From: Nodularia sphaerocarpa UHCC 0038
Lineage (GTDB): Bacteria > Cyanobacteriota > Cyanobacteriia > Cyanobacteriales > Nostocaceae
Assembly (NCBI RefSeq): GCF_022376295.1
Contig: NZ_CP060140.1
Coordinates: 5,150,356 to 5,214,355, forward strand
DNA length: 64,000 nucleotides
Direction: 5' to 3'
Shown: positions 7,907 through 17,053 of the stretch, piece after piece
Layout: every line of letters starts with the position of its first letter
Numbering within the stretch: the stretch's first letter is position 1
The notes under the pieces: generated by a model
Databases searched by the model: none
The model's input: only the letters and a program-made list of their open reading frames with translations
What the model was told of the DNA's origin: nothing
Made by a program: the position numbers and the translations under genes

Positions 7907-9904
7907 ATGACAGAATTTTGTCTTCAAGCTCCTTTTATTCCGACAGGCGACCAACCACAGGCGATCGCACAACTAACCAGCAGTATCCAATCTGGCAATC
8001 GTTACCAAACTTTACTCGGCGCGACGGGAACCGGTAAAACATTTTCCATAGCCGCAGTCATTGAAAAAGTGGGTAGACCGACTTTGGTACTAGCCCATAA
8101 TAAAACCTTAGCAGCACAACTGTGTAACGAATTGCGAGAATTCTTTCCTCATAACGCAGTTGAGTATTTTGTCAGCTACTACGATTACTATCAGCCAGAA
8201 GCCTATATTCCGGTTAGCGATACTTATATTGAAAAAACATCTTCGATTAATGATGAAATAGATATGTTACGGCATTCAGCGACGCGATCGCTCTTTGAAC
8301 GCCGTGATGTGATTGTCGTTGCTTCCATTAGCTGCATCTACGGTTTGGGGATTCCCTCAGAATATCTCAAAGCCGCCATCCCCTTCCAAATCGGGATGGA
8401 AGTTAACCAACGTCAAATTTTACGAGATTTGGCATCAGTACAGTATAGCCGCAACGACATAGAAATGGGTCGGGGACGTTTTCGCGTCCGGGGAGATGTC
8501 TTAGAAATTGGACCCGCCTACGAAGACCGGATCATTCGTGTAGAATTCTTTGGCGATGAAATAGACGCGATTCGTTATATCGACCCGGTGACAGGGGAAA
8601 TTATCCGCAGTTTGGAAGCTGTCAACGTTTACCCAGCGCGTCACTTTGTCACCCCACAGGAACGCTTAGAAATAGCTTGTGATGAAATTGCAGCCGAATT
8701 AAAGCAGCAACAAGCACAACTAGAACAAGCGGGGAAATTATTAGAAGCACAACGCATAGACCAACGCACACGCTATGACTTGGAAATGTTGCGCGAAGTT
8801 GGTTTCTGTAACGGCGTAGAGAACTATTCTCGCCACTTAGCAGGAAGAGAAGCCGGCGCACCACCAGAGTGTTTAATTGATTATTTTCCCAAAGATTGGC
8901 TGTTAGTAATAGATGAATCTCACGTTACAGTACCTCAAATTCGGGGGATGTATAACGGAGATCAAGCCAGAAAAAAAGTTTTAATTGAGCATGGATTTCG
9001 CCTTCCCAGTGCTGCTGATAACCGACCGTTACAAGCAGAGGAATTTTGGCAAAAAGTAAATCAGTGCATTTTTGTTTCCGCCACACCAGGAAATTGGGAA
9101 TTAGAAATATCAGAAGGTCATATTGCTGATCAAATAATTCGACCGACTGGAGTAATTGATCCAGAAATTTCCGTGCGTCCCACAGAAGGACAAATTGATG
9201 ATTTATTAGGCGAAATTAAAGATAGAGTTGACCGTCAAGAGCGAGTGTTAATTACCACATTAACGAAGCGGATGGCGGAAGATTTGACGGAGTATCTGCA
9301 AGACCATAGTATAAAAGTCCGTTATTTGCATTCAGAGATTAATTCCATTCAGCGCATCGAGATTTTACAAGATTTACGTGCGGGTAAATTTGATGTTTTG
9401 GTGGGGGTGAACTTGTTACGGGAAGGCTTAGATTTACCAGAAGTTTCCTTAGTCGTAATTATGGATGCAGATAAAGAAGGCTTTTTACGCGCTGAACGTT
9501 CTTTAATTCAAACTATTGGCAGAGCCGCACGGCATATCAGAGGGCAAGCAATTATGTATGCTGATAATATGACAGGCAGCATGATTAAAGCCATTGATGA
9601 AACAGATAGAAGGCGGGGGATTCAGATGGCTTATAATCGGACGCATGGGATTACACCGCAACCGATTATTAAGAGATCGAGTAATGCAATTTTATCTTTT
9701 TTAGATGTTTCTCGGCGATTAAATGCAACTGATTTAAAAGTAGTTGATGAACATATAGATGAACTGCCTTTAGAAGAAATTCCAGGGTTGATTGGCAAGT
9801 TAGAAGCACAGATGAAAGATGCAGCCAAGAAGTTGGAATTTGAAGAGGCGGGAAAATTGCGCGATCGCATCAAGCATCTGCGCGATAAAATGCTCGGACG
9901 TTAA
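7907..9904 (+). CDS. uvrB: UvrABC excision nuclease subunit B
   Basis: UvrB is the damage-verifying helicase-like subunit of nucleotide excision repair. The 665-residue product shows Walker A (GATGTGKTFS), the YYDYYQPEAYIP beta-hairpin region, the DESH box in VIDESHVTVPQ, the QTIGRAARH helicase motif VI and a C-terminal UVR domain (LEAQMKDAAKKLEFEEAGKL). I placed the start at the ATG 7907, giving MTEFCLQAPFIPTGDQPQ as in other cyanobacteria; an ATG eight codons upstream (7883) is in frame. The last 105 bp are repeated in degraded form at 16870-16975. Confidence 0.97.
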   Translation: MTEFCLQAPFIPTGDQPQAIAQLTSSIQSGNRYQTLLGATGTGKTFSIAAVIEKVGRPTLVLAHNKTLAAQLCNELREFFPHNAVEYFVSYYDYYQPEAYIPVSDTYIEKTSSINDEIDMLRHSATRSLFERRDVIVVASISCIYGLGIPSEYLKAAIPFQIGMEVNQRQILRDLASVQYSRNDIEMGRGRFRVRGDVLEIGPAYEDRIIRVEFFGDEIDAIRYIDPVTGEIIRSLEAVNVYPARHFVTPQERLEIACDEIAAELKQQQAQLEQAGKLLEAQRIDQRTRYDLEMLREVGFCNGVENYSRHLAGREAGAPPECLIDYFPKDWLLVIDESHVTVPQIRGMYNGDQARKKVLIEHGFRLPSAADNRPLQAEEFWQKVNQCIFVSATPGNWELEISEGHIADQIIRPTGVIDPEISVRPTEGQIDDLLGEIKDRVDRQERVLITTLTKRMAEDLTEYLQDHSIKVRYLHSEINSIQRIEILQDLRAGKFDVLVGVNLLREGLDLPEVSLVVIMDADKEGFLRAERSLIQTIGRAARHIRGQAIMYADNMTGSMIKAIDETDRRRGIQMAYNRTHGITPQPIIKRSSNAILSFLDVSRRLNATDLKVVDEHIDELPLEEIPGLIGKLEAQMKDAAKKLEFEEAGKLRDRIKHLRDKMLGR

Positions 9905-10063
9905 CTGTAATTCCGATGGCGATTCTATGAACTTAACAAATAAAGGAAGATTAGCCTCAAGGAGAGGATAAAAAAAGCACTTGACAACTGAGCAATATTA
10001 ATGAGACGATGGCTCATAGTTATTAACCCAAATGATGACCATAACACCAAAGTGTGGCTATGG

Positions 10064-10084
10064 TTGTCCGCCTGTATAATCTTA
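10064..10084 (+). repeat. Left 21-bp direct repeat of the glycan island
   Basis: TTGTCCGCCTGTATAATCTTA matches 16671-16691 at 19 of 21 positions in the same orientation. The two copies bracket the five island genes; this one ends at the A of the first gene's ATG. Confidence 0.6.
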
Positions 10085-11148
10085 TGAGCATCATTTTAGT
10101 CACGGGATCAGCTGGATTAATTGGATCTGAATCGGTAAGATATTTTGGCGATCGCGGTTTTACAGTTGTTGGTATTGACAACAATATGCGGCAGGTTTTC
10201 TTTGGTGAAGATGCATCAACACAATGGAATCGCGATCGCCTGTTAGAGGATTATGGCGACAAATATATCCATCATCACGTTGACATTCGTGATCACGATG
10301 CCATATCCGCAATATTTCAAACCTATGGTAAAGATATAAGTCTAATTATTCATACTGCGGCTCAACCTTCCCATGATTGGGCTGCTAGTGACCCCTACAC
10401 TGATTTCACAGTTAATGCCAATGGTACATTGGTATTACTAGAAAATACCCGTCAACATTGTCCAGAAGCCGTGTTTATCTTCTGCTCTACCAATAAAGTG
10501 TATGGTGATACTCCCAATTTATTACCATTGGTTGAGCAAGAACTACGCTGGGAAATTGAAGATACACATCCCTACCACCAGGGTATTGATGAAACCATGA
10601 GCATTGACAACTGCAAACACTCGCTGTTTGGAGCTTCTAAAGTATCTGCGGATGTCTTAGTGCAGGAATACGGACGTTATTTCAACATGAAAACAGCTTG
10701 TTTCCGTGGGGGATGTTTAACAGGTCCTGGTCACTCTGGTACTAAACTGCATGGCTTTTTGTCTTACTTGATGAAATGTACAATGACGGGACAGCCTTAC
10801 CAAGTGTATGGCTATCAGGGCAAACAAGTTCGTGATAACATCCACAGCTACGATTTAGTTAATGCTTTCTACCACTTTTATCAAGCACCACGCATAGCAG
10901 AAGTGTATAATATTGGTGGCAGTCGCTTCAGTAATTGTTCAATGTTAGAAGCAATTCAGCATTCTGAAGCTATAGCTGATAAGAAGCTGACATGGAGCTA
11001 TGTGGAATCAAATCGAATTGGAGACCACATTTGGTGGATTAGTGATGTTCAGAAATTCAATAATCACTATCCTAACTGGGAGCTAACTTATACAGTCACA
11101 GACATTTTAAAAGAAATTTTTGCCGAGAACATCAAACGATGGATCTAA
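10084..11148 (+). CDS. NAD-dependent sugar-nucleotide epimerase/dehydratase
   Basis: An extended short-chain dehydrogenase of about 354 residues. The N-terminal Rossmann motif is VTGSAGLIGSE. The position of the usual YxxxK active site reads SLFGASKVSAD, with Phe instead of Tyr, which I recall as normal for one bacterial subgroup of this family. RGGCLTGPGHSG and QVRDNIHSYDLV are further family landmarks. It resembles CDP-paratose 2-epimerase-like enzymes more than GalE, but the substrate is not determined. The start is the ATG at 10084 directly before SIILVTG; an in-frame ATG ten codons upstream gives an unusual extension. First gene of the glycan island. Confidence 0.85.
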   Translation: MSIILVTGSAGLIGSESVRYFGDRGFTVVGIDNNMRQVFFGEDASTQWNRDRLLEDYGDKYIHHHVDIRDHDAISAIFQTYGKDISLIIHTAAQPSHDWAASDPYTDFTVNANGTLVLLENTRQHCPEAVFIFCSTNKVYGDTPNLLPLVEQELRWEIEDTHPYHQGIDETMSIDNCKHSLFGASKVSADVLVQEYGRYFNMKTACFRGGCLTGPGHSGTKLHGFLSYLMKCTMTGQPYQVYGYQGKQVRDNIHSYDLVNAFYHFYQAPRIAEVYNIGGSRFSNCSMLEAIQHSEAIADKKLTWSYVESNRIGDHIWWISDVQKFNNHYPNWELTYTVTDILKEIFAENIKRWI

Positions 11149-11205
11149 AAATACCCAAGTTTTCTTTCTAGTTTTAATCATTTGTTGTTTTTGAATTTCG
11201 TCGTC

Positions 11206-12498
11206 ATGTTAAAAAAGCTATTACGGCAAAAAATTTTTAAATTTATTATCGGTGGTGGTGTAGCAGCATTCATTAACTTGCTGCTCATATTTGGTCTAAT
11301 TGAATGGCTAGGATTTAACACCCCTGCTTTACGCAACGTTGCTAATGCAGTAGCAATCGAATTGTCACTGTTAGCAAGTTTTTTCATCTACCGGATTTGG
11401 GTTTGGCCTGGAGGTGTTTGGACTATCAGAGAAGTATTATGGCGACAAATTCCCCTTTACCATCTGTCAGCTGGGACTGCTGTAATTTCTCGGATATTCA
11501 TTGTCTTTCCTTTATTAGATTGGTGGAAAGTCAATTATGCAATTAATACCTTAGTAGGTGTACTGTTGAGTGCGGTTTTCAATTATTTAATTAGCGATCG
11601 CTTAGTATTTAAAACTCCCGCCAAATCTTCTCAAAGCCAAAGACTCTATTATCCGGAGGGATTAGCTCCTGGATTAGAAAATAAATCCTCTCACCCAAGA
11701 CACGAGCAATCAGAAAAATCGTCAGAAATTAAAGTTTTTTCCATTGTCATTCCTGCTCACAACGAAGAAGGTTGTATTGTACCAACGATTCAATCGATCA
11801 CCCAGATATTAGAAGAAGAAAAGATTGCTTACGAAATTCTGGTTGTTAATGATAATAGTCGCGATCGCACAGAAGAACTACTTCAGCAGCTAAGTTGTGA
11901 TCATAGCAAAGTTCGTTATATGAATAACTATTACCCCAATGGTTTTGGCTTTGCTGTGCGCTGCGGCTTAGAGAACTTTCAAGGAGACGCGGTAGCTGTT
12001 GTCATGGCGGATAGTTCTGATGCGCCCGAAAATATCGTTAACTACTATCATAAGCTGCAACAAGGCTATGATTGTGTACTTGGTTCTCGATTCATTAAAG
12101 GAGGTAAAGTCATAGACTATCCGACTCACAAGTTACTCGTGAATCGGTTAGCTAATTTATTTATTTCCATTCTATTTGGGTTGAAGTTTAATGATACAAC
12201 TAATGCCTTTAAAGCATATCGTCGGGAAGTAATTGAAGGAATTTCTCCTCTGCTTTCTCACCACTTTAATTTGACCGTCGAAATGCCTCTTAAGGCTATT
12301 ACGAGGGGATATTCCTACACAATTATTCCGATCACATGGCAGAATCGTAAAACAGGGGTATCTAAGCTCAACATCAAAGAAATGGGCAGTAGATACTTGT
12401 TTATTGTCCTTTATGTCTTGCTGGAAAAATATCTTTCTAGAGGAGATTATTCGCGTAATAAGGCTCAGTTTATAAATAGACAACAGAAAATAATTTAG
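11206..12498 (+). CDS. GtrA domain fused to family-2 glycosyltransferase
   Basis: The first 130 residues form a GtrA-type polytopic domain (FKFIIGGGVAAFINLLLIFG, four hydrophobic segments, FNYLISDRLVF). A linker leads to a GT2 domain of the dolichyl-phosphate-mannose-synthase type: FSIVIPAHNEEG, VNDNSRDRTEELL, VVMADSSDAPEN (DxD-like acidic site) and LGSRFIKGG. Such enzymes load a sugar onto a polyprenyl phosphate, and GtrA is thought to flip the product; having both in one chain suggests coupled synthesis and translocation. The ATG 11206 precedes LKKLLRQKIF; an upstream TTG is a weaker choice. Lies 57 bp after the epimerase. Confidence 0.88.
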   Translation: MLKKLLRQKIFKFIIGGGVAAFINLLLIFGLIEWLGFNTPALRNVANAVAIELSLLASFFIYRIWVWPGGVWTIREVLWRQIPLYHLSAGTAVISRIFIVFPLLDWWKVNYAINTLVGVLLSAVFNYLISDRLVFKTPAKSSQSQRLYYPEGLAPGLENKSSHPRHEQSEKSSEIKVFSIVIPAHNEEGCIVPTIQSITQILEEEKIAYEILVVNDNSRDRTEELLQQLSCDHSKVRYMNNYYPNGFGFAVRCGLENFQGDAVAVVMADSSDAPENIVNYYHKLQQGYDCVLGSRFIKGGKVIDYPTHKLLVNRLANLFISILFGLKFNDTTNAFKAYRREVIEGISPLLSHHFNLTVEMPLKAITRGYSYTIIPITWQNRKTGVSKLNIKEMGSRYLFIVLYVLLEKYLSRGDYSRNKAQFINRQQKII

Positions 12499-12766
12499 AA
12501 TGAATTGATTCCATGAATAATAAGATTAGGAAAATCATGTCTGAATCTTTTCTTCAGAAAATGATTCTTTAATTGACACTAAGATACAAAATATTTTTTT
12601 AATAACTATATGATAGTTCCTTAAATTAATATCATCGTATCTACGGTTTTATTGAGAATAAAATCACCATAAATAAGTAGGCTGTTTTTTGAGAAAGATA
12701 GATGTTTATCAAAGCATCAAAATTACTCTCTACTTTTGAAACCGATAGATATAATATCAAAAAACA

Positions 12767-14029
12767 ATGCTAATTTCAGAAAAGTTGAAGCCATTAAAAA
12801 ATCAAGAGATTATCAACCTACTGATAAATAGTATAGGTTTTTTGTTGTTAATAGCAAAAGTTATCCTGACCAAAACTCCGCCTACTTATGATGAACCTTA
12901 TCACTTGAAAACAGTAGAAAGCTTAAATAATTATGGGTTTTCACTTCAGTTTTTGAGGGGAACTGATGTTTCTGCACCAGGTCCACTATACGCAATAGTT
13001 CACTACTTATTTCAAGGAATAACTAATTTACAAGTTCCTGGAATTAGACTTGTTAATATTATTTTTTTATTTGGCATAATTGTAATACTTATATTAACAT
13101 TTCGTCAGATGAAATATCAAAAATTATGGTTTTTGAGTTTTGGTATCATGTCTGTACCAATAATCTGGCCTATTTCAGGAATGGCTTTGACAGAAATACC
13201 TAGTATGTTCTTTGCTTGTCTAAGTATATTTCTCCTATTAGTGGCTTTAGATAGTCAGAGTAATTTTAGGAGTTTATTAATTTCTTCAATAGCCGGAGTA
13301 TCTTTTGGATTTTCTATATTAGGTCGCCAGACTTTTTTGGTGATGTTATTAGCGCTACCTTTATTAACAGTTCAATCTTCTAACAAGACAAATGCCAAAA
13401 ATATCTGGAAATACATCTTAGTTTTCTTTACTACAGCGATAATTATGCCTGCTATTCAATTTTATTTATGGGGGGGTTTATTACCTGGTGGACAGTCTGG
13501 AATATCTAGAGGTTTTTCAATAACTCATGGACTTCTATCCCTCGCTTATGCAGGAGTGGTAATGATTATTATTGCGCCAAATTGGTTTAGTTTAGGGTGG
13601 AAATTTAATCTGAAAATATTTCTGATAACTTTGCCTTTCAACCTAATATTTGGTTTTTTTGATATAAAACCTGCAATGACTATAGCTCAAAGGTTATTCT
13701 CGGATAGCTTTCAGCTAATCTACTCTAGAGGAGCATCATCTTTTTTACTTGCGATAGGTATAATCTTTGGCATTTCCACAATTAATAATATGTGGAAAAA
13801 CCGTAATGATCATATCTTTTTATTTCTTTGTTTTTCCGTTCTTCTTCTAGATTTATCAGCTATTAAAATTACTCATCTATTCTCTAGTAGATATACAGCA
13901 ACTTCTGTACCGTTTATGCTACTGGTTTCTAGTAAATATAGTCAAGATCAGGAAGATTATTGGAAACTAGCACGTACGCTATTTGGTAATACATTGGGTT
14001 TTTTGACATTATCATCATATCTTAATTAA
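12767..14029 (+). CDS. Polytopic membrane protein, GT-C-type glycosyltransferase-like
   Basis: A 420-residue protein with about ten to twelve hydrophobic segments. The first extracytoplasmic loop has YDEPYHLKTVESL around residues 40-53; an acidic pair in that loop (here Asp-Glu) is the hallmark of GT-C glycosyltransferases that use polyprenyl-phosphate sugars, such as the ALG10 and PMT groups. That fits the neighbouring GtrA-GT2 gene, which would make such a donor. Strongly AT-rich compared with the surrounding genome. The acceptor is unknown, and the GT-C call rests on topology and one motif. Confidence 0.65.
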   Translation: MLISEKLKPLKNQEIINLLINSIGFLLLIAKVILTKTPPTYDEPYHLKTVESLNNYGFSLQFLRGTDVSAPGPLYAIVHYLFQGITNLQVPGIRLVNIIFLFGIIVILILTFRQMKYQKLWFLSFGIMSVPIIWPISGMALTEIPSMFFACLSIFLLLVALDSQSNFRSLLISSIAGVSFGFSILGRQTFLVMLLALPLLTVQSSNKTNAKNIWKYILVFFTTAIIMPAIQFYLWGGLLPGGQSGISRGFSITHGLLSLAYAGVVMIIIAPNWFSLGWKFNLKIFLITLPFNLIFGFFDIKPAMTIAQRLFSDSFQLIYSRGASSFLLAIGIIFGISTINNMWKNRNDHIFLFLCFSVLLLDLSAIKITHLFSSRYTATSVPFMLLVSSKYSQDQEDYWKLARTLFGNTLGFLTLSSYLN

Positions 14030-14148
14030 GTAGGTAAATAGGAATAAACCAAACTATGTTAAGACTCGTAAACAAGACCCAAACCCTTACTAATGACCAA
14101 TGACCAATGACGACCCTAGCTAGTTAACTTGATTTACGCCCACCTACT
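14029..14148. repeat. MITE-like element, left arm of a long inverted repeat
   Basis: About 120 bp beginning AGTAGGTAA and ending with the inverse of AGTAGGTGGGCGTAAAT. Nearly the whole sequence recurs inverted at 16744-16870, with an inner short tandem repeat of the AATGACC type. Ends in short terminal inverted repeats; no gene inside. Confidence 0.75.
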
Positions 14149-14214
14149 GATTAGGTTACTTTGATTACACAAGCTGAGACATCAAGGCTTACATTTATAA
14201 CTTGGTAAATTCTC

Positions 14215-15501
14215 ATGCAAAATAACACTTTTATCTCTGCAAAACGCCTAAGAATATGTATTCTCATTTTTTATCTGATTGTTGTGAGTATATTTTTGTT
14301 TGTACATATCAAATATTATTATTCTTATTCCTCAGAAGTTAGTTACTCCATTACTGATTATCTCATAAACTATGAGGGTGGTTTTGTTAGACGTGGTTTA
14401 GTGGGTCAAATTATTTTAAAATTAGCGGAGGCAAATATAGTAAATCCCAAAGATGCCATTGAGATAATTTCTCTATTTTCATATATAATTTTTGTTGGAT
14501 TCAATTTTTTTCAATTATGTAAGTTTAGCCAACTTGATAATGTATCTTTATCCATACTTCTGTTTTCTCCATCATTAACACTTTTTCCAATTAACGACGG
14601 AGCAGCTTTTGAAAGAAAAGAGATTTTCTTTTTACCTTTACTTATCCTTCATCTTGTCATCTTTTCTATAAAAAACTACAAAATATATAATTTTTTATCT
14701 TTTATCTTAATAGCTTTTTTGGGTTCTATATATGTACTCATTCATGAAGGTCTATTTCTCCTGGGTATTCCTATTAATTTAATGCTGATGTTTATTAAGT
14801 TTAGGTGTCAGTTTGAAACACAAAAGAGCTTTCAGTTATTATTTTTATCTTGGCTTACTCCATTACTAACTTTTGTAGCTAGTGTAGTGTTTAGAGGCAA
14901 TGCTTCAATTGCACTTCAAGTTTGTAATTCTTGGGATAAATATGTAAATCACTTGTCTTGTCAACCTCTTCCAGGTGCGTTGGCGTGGCTAGGTGAAGCC
15001 ATCACTATGAATGATTTCCCACCAGGTTACACAGCTAAATTTTTATGGATTATGATCTTTTTAATTCTTAGCTGTTTGACCCTATATGCCATAAAGAATT
15101 GTCTAGTAAAAATATCTAATACAAATAAAATAAATATGATATTATCTTATTTTTACTTCATACCTATTATTTTTACCATCCCACTATATGTGGCCGCACT
15201 TGATTGGGGAAGATGGTTTTTCTTTACATCAGCAGTATCAACGCTCTGCTTGCTTAATCAATCAGTTGTTACAACCGCTCAAAAGGCACTTAACTTCAAT
15301 TTAAGCTCTATTATACTAGAATATTGTGATAAGTTGTTAAACTTTCTGCATACTAAAATATTCAGTCGCATAGTCATACTGTTTCTGCCATTAATATTTT
15401 TTATGCGTGTTCCTCATTTTCCTTTTTACGAATTTCCACTTATAAATTTTCATAGTTCAGCAGTTGCTCGTTTATTTAAATCCGTGCTAAACATTTTCTA
15501 A
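14215..15501 (+). CDS. Polytopic membrane protein of unknown function (glycan island)
   Basis: A 428-residue, very AT-rich protein with roughly ten hydrophobic segments. It has the early loop NYEGGFVRRGLVGQII, which I have seen in uncharacterised polysaccharide-region proteins of cyanobacteria and other bacteria; no function is assigned to it. It could be a glycosyltransferase, polymerase or flippase-like protein, but no catalytic motif is identifiable. It lies between the two inverted MITE-like elements together with the following epimerase gene. Confidence 0.7.
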   Translation: MQNNTFISAKRLRICILIFYLIVVSIFLFVHIKYYYSYSSEVSYSITDYLINYEGGFVRRGLVGQIILKLAEANIVNPKDAIEIISLFSYIIFVGFNFFQLCKFSQLDNVSLSILLFSPSLTLFPINDGAAFERKEIFFLPLLILHLVIFSIKNYKIYNFLSFILIAFLGSIYVLIHEGLFLLGIPINLMLMFIKFRCQFETQKSFQLLFLSWLTPLLTFVASVVFRGNASIALQVCNSWDKYVNHLSCQPLPGALAWLGEAITMNDFPPGYTAKFLWIMIFLILSCLTLYAIKNCLVKISNTNKINMILSYFYFIPIIFTIPLYVAALDWGRWFFFTSAVSTLCLLNQSVVTTAQKALNFNLSSIILEYCDKLLNFLHTKIFSRIVILFLPLIFFMRVPHFPFYEFPLINFHSSAVARLFKSVLNIF

Positions 15502-15578
15502 ATGTCATACATAGTTCAAACGATAGAGCCAACATTATTTCTTCTAGATATCCAATCACAAATAACATAACAAAGCAA

Positions 15579-16646
15579 ATGAATAAAAATGTTTTAATCA
15601 CAGGGGGAGCAGGATTTGTAGGTAGTGCCTTGGGTTTAGGACTTGCTCAACGCTATCCTGAGTGGAAAATTACAACTTTAGATAACTTGAAGCGACGAGG
15701 TTCAGAATTAAATTTACCTAGACTCAGACAAGCAGGGATTCAGTTTGTTCATGGTGATATTAGAAATCAAGAAGATTTAGATCCCGTAGCACTTCAACCT
15801 GATTTAATTTTAGAATGTTCGGCTGAACCTTCAGTATTAGCTGGGTACACTTCTCCTGGCTATGTGTTACAAACTAATTTAGTAGGGACAATTAACTGTC
15901 TAGAATTAGCACGAAAAACCCAAGCAGATTTTATTTTTTTGTCTACCAGTCGGGTTTATCCTATTGCTTACCTCAATGCTTTGGAATTCACAGAAACAGA
16001 AACACGGTTTCAACTCTTAGAACAACAGCCTTTAGTAGGTGCATCCAGTCACGGTATCTCTGAAGAATTTCCCGTAGATAAAGCCCGCTCTCTTTACGGT
16101 TCGACTAAATTAGCCTCAGAATTACTGATTGCTGAATATGCTGATGCTTATGGACTGAAAACTTTGATCAATCGTTGTGGTGTGCTAACTGGTCCTTGGC
16201 AAATGGGCAAAGTTGATCAAGGTGTATTTGCATTGTGGATGGCGTTTCACTACTTCCAAAAACCTTTAAAATACATCGGTTATGGAGGAACAGGTAAACA
16301 AGTTAGAGACTTTTTACACATTGCTGATTTACTAGACCTAATTGACTTACAGATTTTGAGTTTAGATAAATTCAAAGGACAGACTTTTAACGTCGGTGGT
16401 GGGGTAAATAACACTCTTTCACTCTCGGAAACAACTGAGCTTTGTCAACAAATTACTGGGAATCTGATTCCAATTACCCCCATTCCAGAAAATAGAATCG
16501 GTGATGTTCCTATCTTTATTACAGACTCTCGTAAAGTAATGGATGCTACTGGATGGCGACCTCAAAGAGATGCCAAAACGACTCTTACTGACATTTATGA
16601 GTGGATTTATCAATTTGAGTCACAAGTCAGTGATATTTTTAATTAA
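15579..16646 (+). CDS. NAD-dependent epimerase, CDP-paratose 2-epimerase-like
   Basis: A 355-residue extended short-chain dehydrogenase. It shows LITGGAGFVGSALG (nucleotide binding), LSTSRVYPI, the intact active-site YxxxK in SLYGSTKLASE, NRCGVLTGPWQMG and QVRDFLHIADLLDLI. This set matches the CDP-paratose/tyvelose epimerase-like group more closely than UDP-glucose epimerases. With the other epimerase and two transferases it would supply and attach a modified sugar to a surface glycan. Last gene of the island, 77 bp after the membrane-protein gene. Confidence 0.85.
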   Translation: MNKNVLITGGAGFVGSALGLGLAQRYPEWKITTLDNLKRRGSELNLPRLRQAGIQFVHGDIRNQEDLDPVALQPDLILECSAEPSVLAGYTSPGYVLQTNLVGTINCLELARKTQADFIFLSTSRVYPIAYLNALEFTETETRFQLLEQQPLVGASSHGISEEFPVDKARSLYGSTKLASELLIAEYADAYGLKTLINRCGVLTGPWQMGKVDQGVFALWMAFHYFQKPLKYIGYGGTGKQVRDFLHIADLLDLIDLQILSLDKFKGQTFNVGGGVNNTLSLSETTELCQQITGNLIPITPIPENRIGDVPIFITDSRKVMDATGWRPQRDAKTTLTDIYEWIYQFESQVSDIFN

Positions 16647-16670
16647 AAGTTGTTGTTATTTTACTCCAAC

Positions 16671-16691
16671 TTGACCGACTGTATAATCTTA
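16671..16691 (+). repeat. Right 21-bp direct repeat of the glycan island
   Basis: TTGACCGACTGTATAATCTTA matches 10064-10084 at 19 of 21 positions, 25 bp after the last island gene. Confidence 0.6.
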
Positions 16692-16743
16692 AACTTATTC
16701 ATGGAATCAGCATCTAGATTTAGGGGTGCAAAATATACAGATA

Positions 16744-16870
16744 AGTAGGTCGGCGTAAATACAGTTAACTAGCTAGAGTCGTCATTGGTCATTTGTCATT
16801 GGTCATTAGTAAGGGTTTTGGTTTTGTTTGCGAGTCTTAACATAGTTTGGTTTATTCATGCTTACCTACT
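16744..16870. repeat. MITE-like element, right arm of a long inverted repeat
   Basis: Reverse complement of 14029-14148, about 85-90% identical by eye, with a short expansion of the TCATTGG-type tandem repeat. Begins AGTAGGTCGGCGTAAAT. Its far end (ACCTACT) abuts the uvrB remnant directly. Confidence 0.75.
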
Positions 16871-16975
16871 TAGAAGCACAGATGAAAGATGCAGCGAAGA
16901 AATTGGAATTTGAGGATGCGGGAAAATTGCGCGATCGCCCGACAGCATCTGCGAGATAAAATGTTAGAACGTTAA
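16870..16975 (+). pseudogene. Remnant of a second uvrB 3' end
   Basis: These 106 bp match the last 105 bp of uvrB (9800-9904) at about 90%, including the shared start TTAGAAGCACAGATGAAAGA and the terminal CGTTAA. About nine substitutions and a one-base length change beside GCGATCGC break the frame. Only the UVR-domain part is present and its 5' side is cut by the MITE-like element, so it cannot be functional. Confidence 0.85.
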
Positions 16976-17053
16976 TGTTTGCATGGGGTAGTAATCAAGC
17001 GATCGCCCTATTTTCGCTATCCTAGAAAAGTAAATCATTCCCCGATCACACCG

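Noticed and set aside
9981..10080. TTGACA at 9981 and TATAAT at 10075 as a promoter for the island
   Set aside because: The two boxes are about 90 bp apart, and TATAAT ends 3 bp before the ATG, so they cannot form one promoter; TATAAT belongs to the 21-bp direct repeat.
10666..10690. Loss of the active-site Tyr in the first island epimerase as a sign of inactivity
   Set aside because: I recall Phe at this position (FGASK) as the rule in one epimerase subgroup, so it is probably not a defect; noted in the gene entry only.
16979..17053. N-terminal extension of the Uma2 protein from TTG 16979
   Set aside because: The extra 25 residues come from sequence directly after the uvrB remnant and do not resemble the family N-terminus; the ATG 17054 fits.
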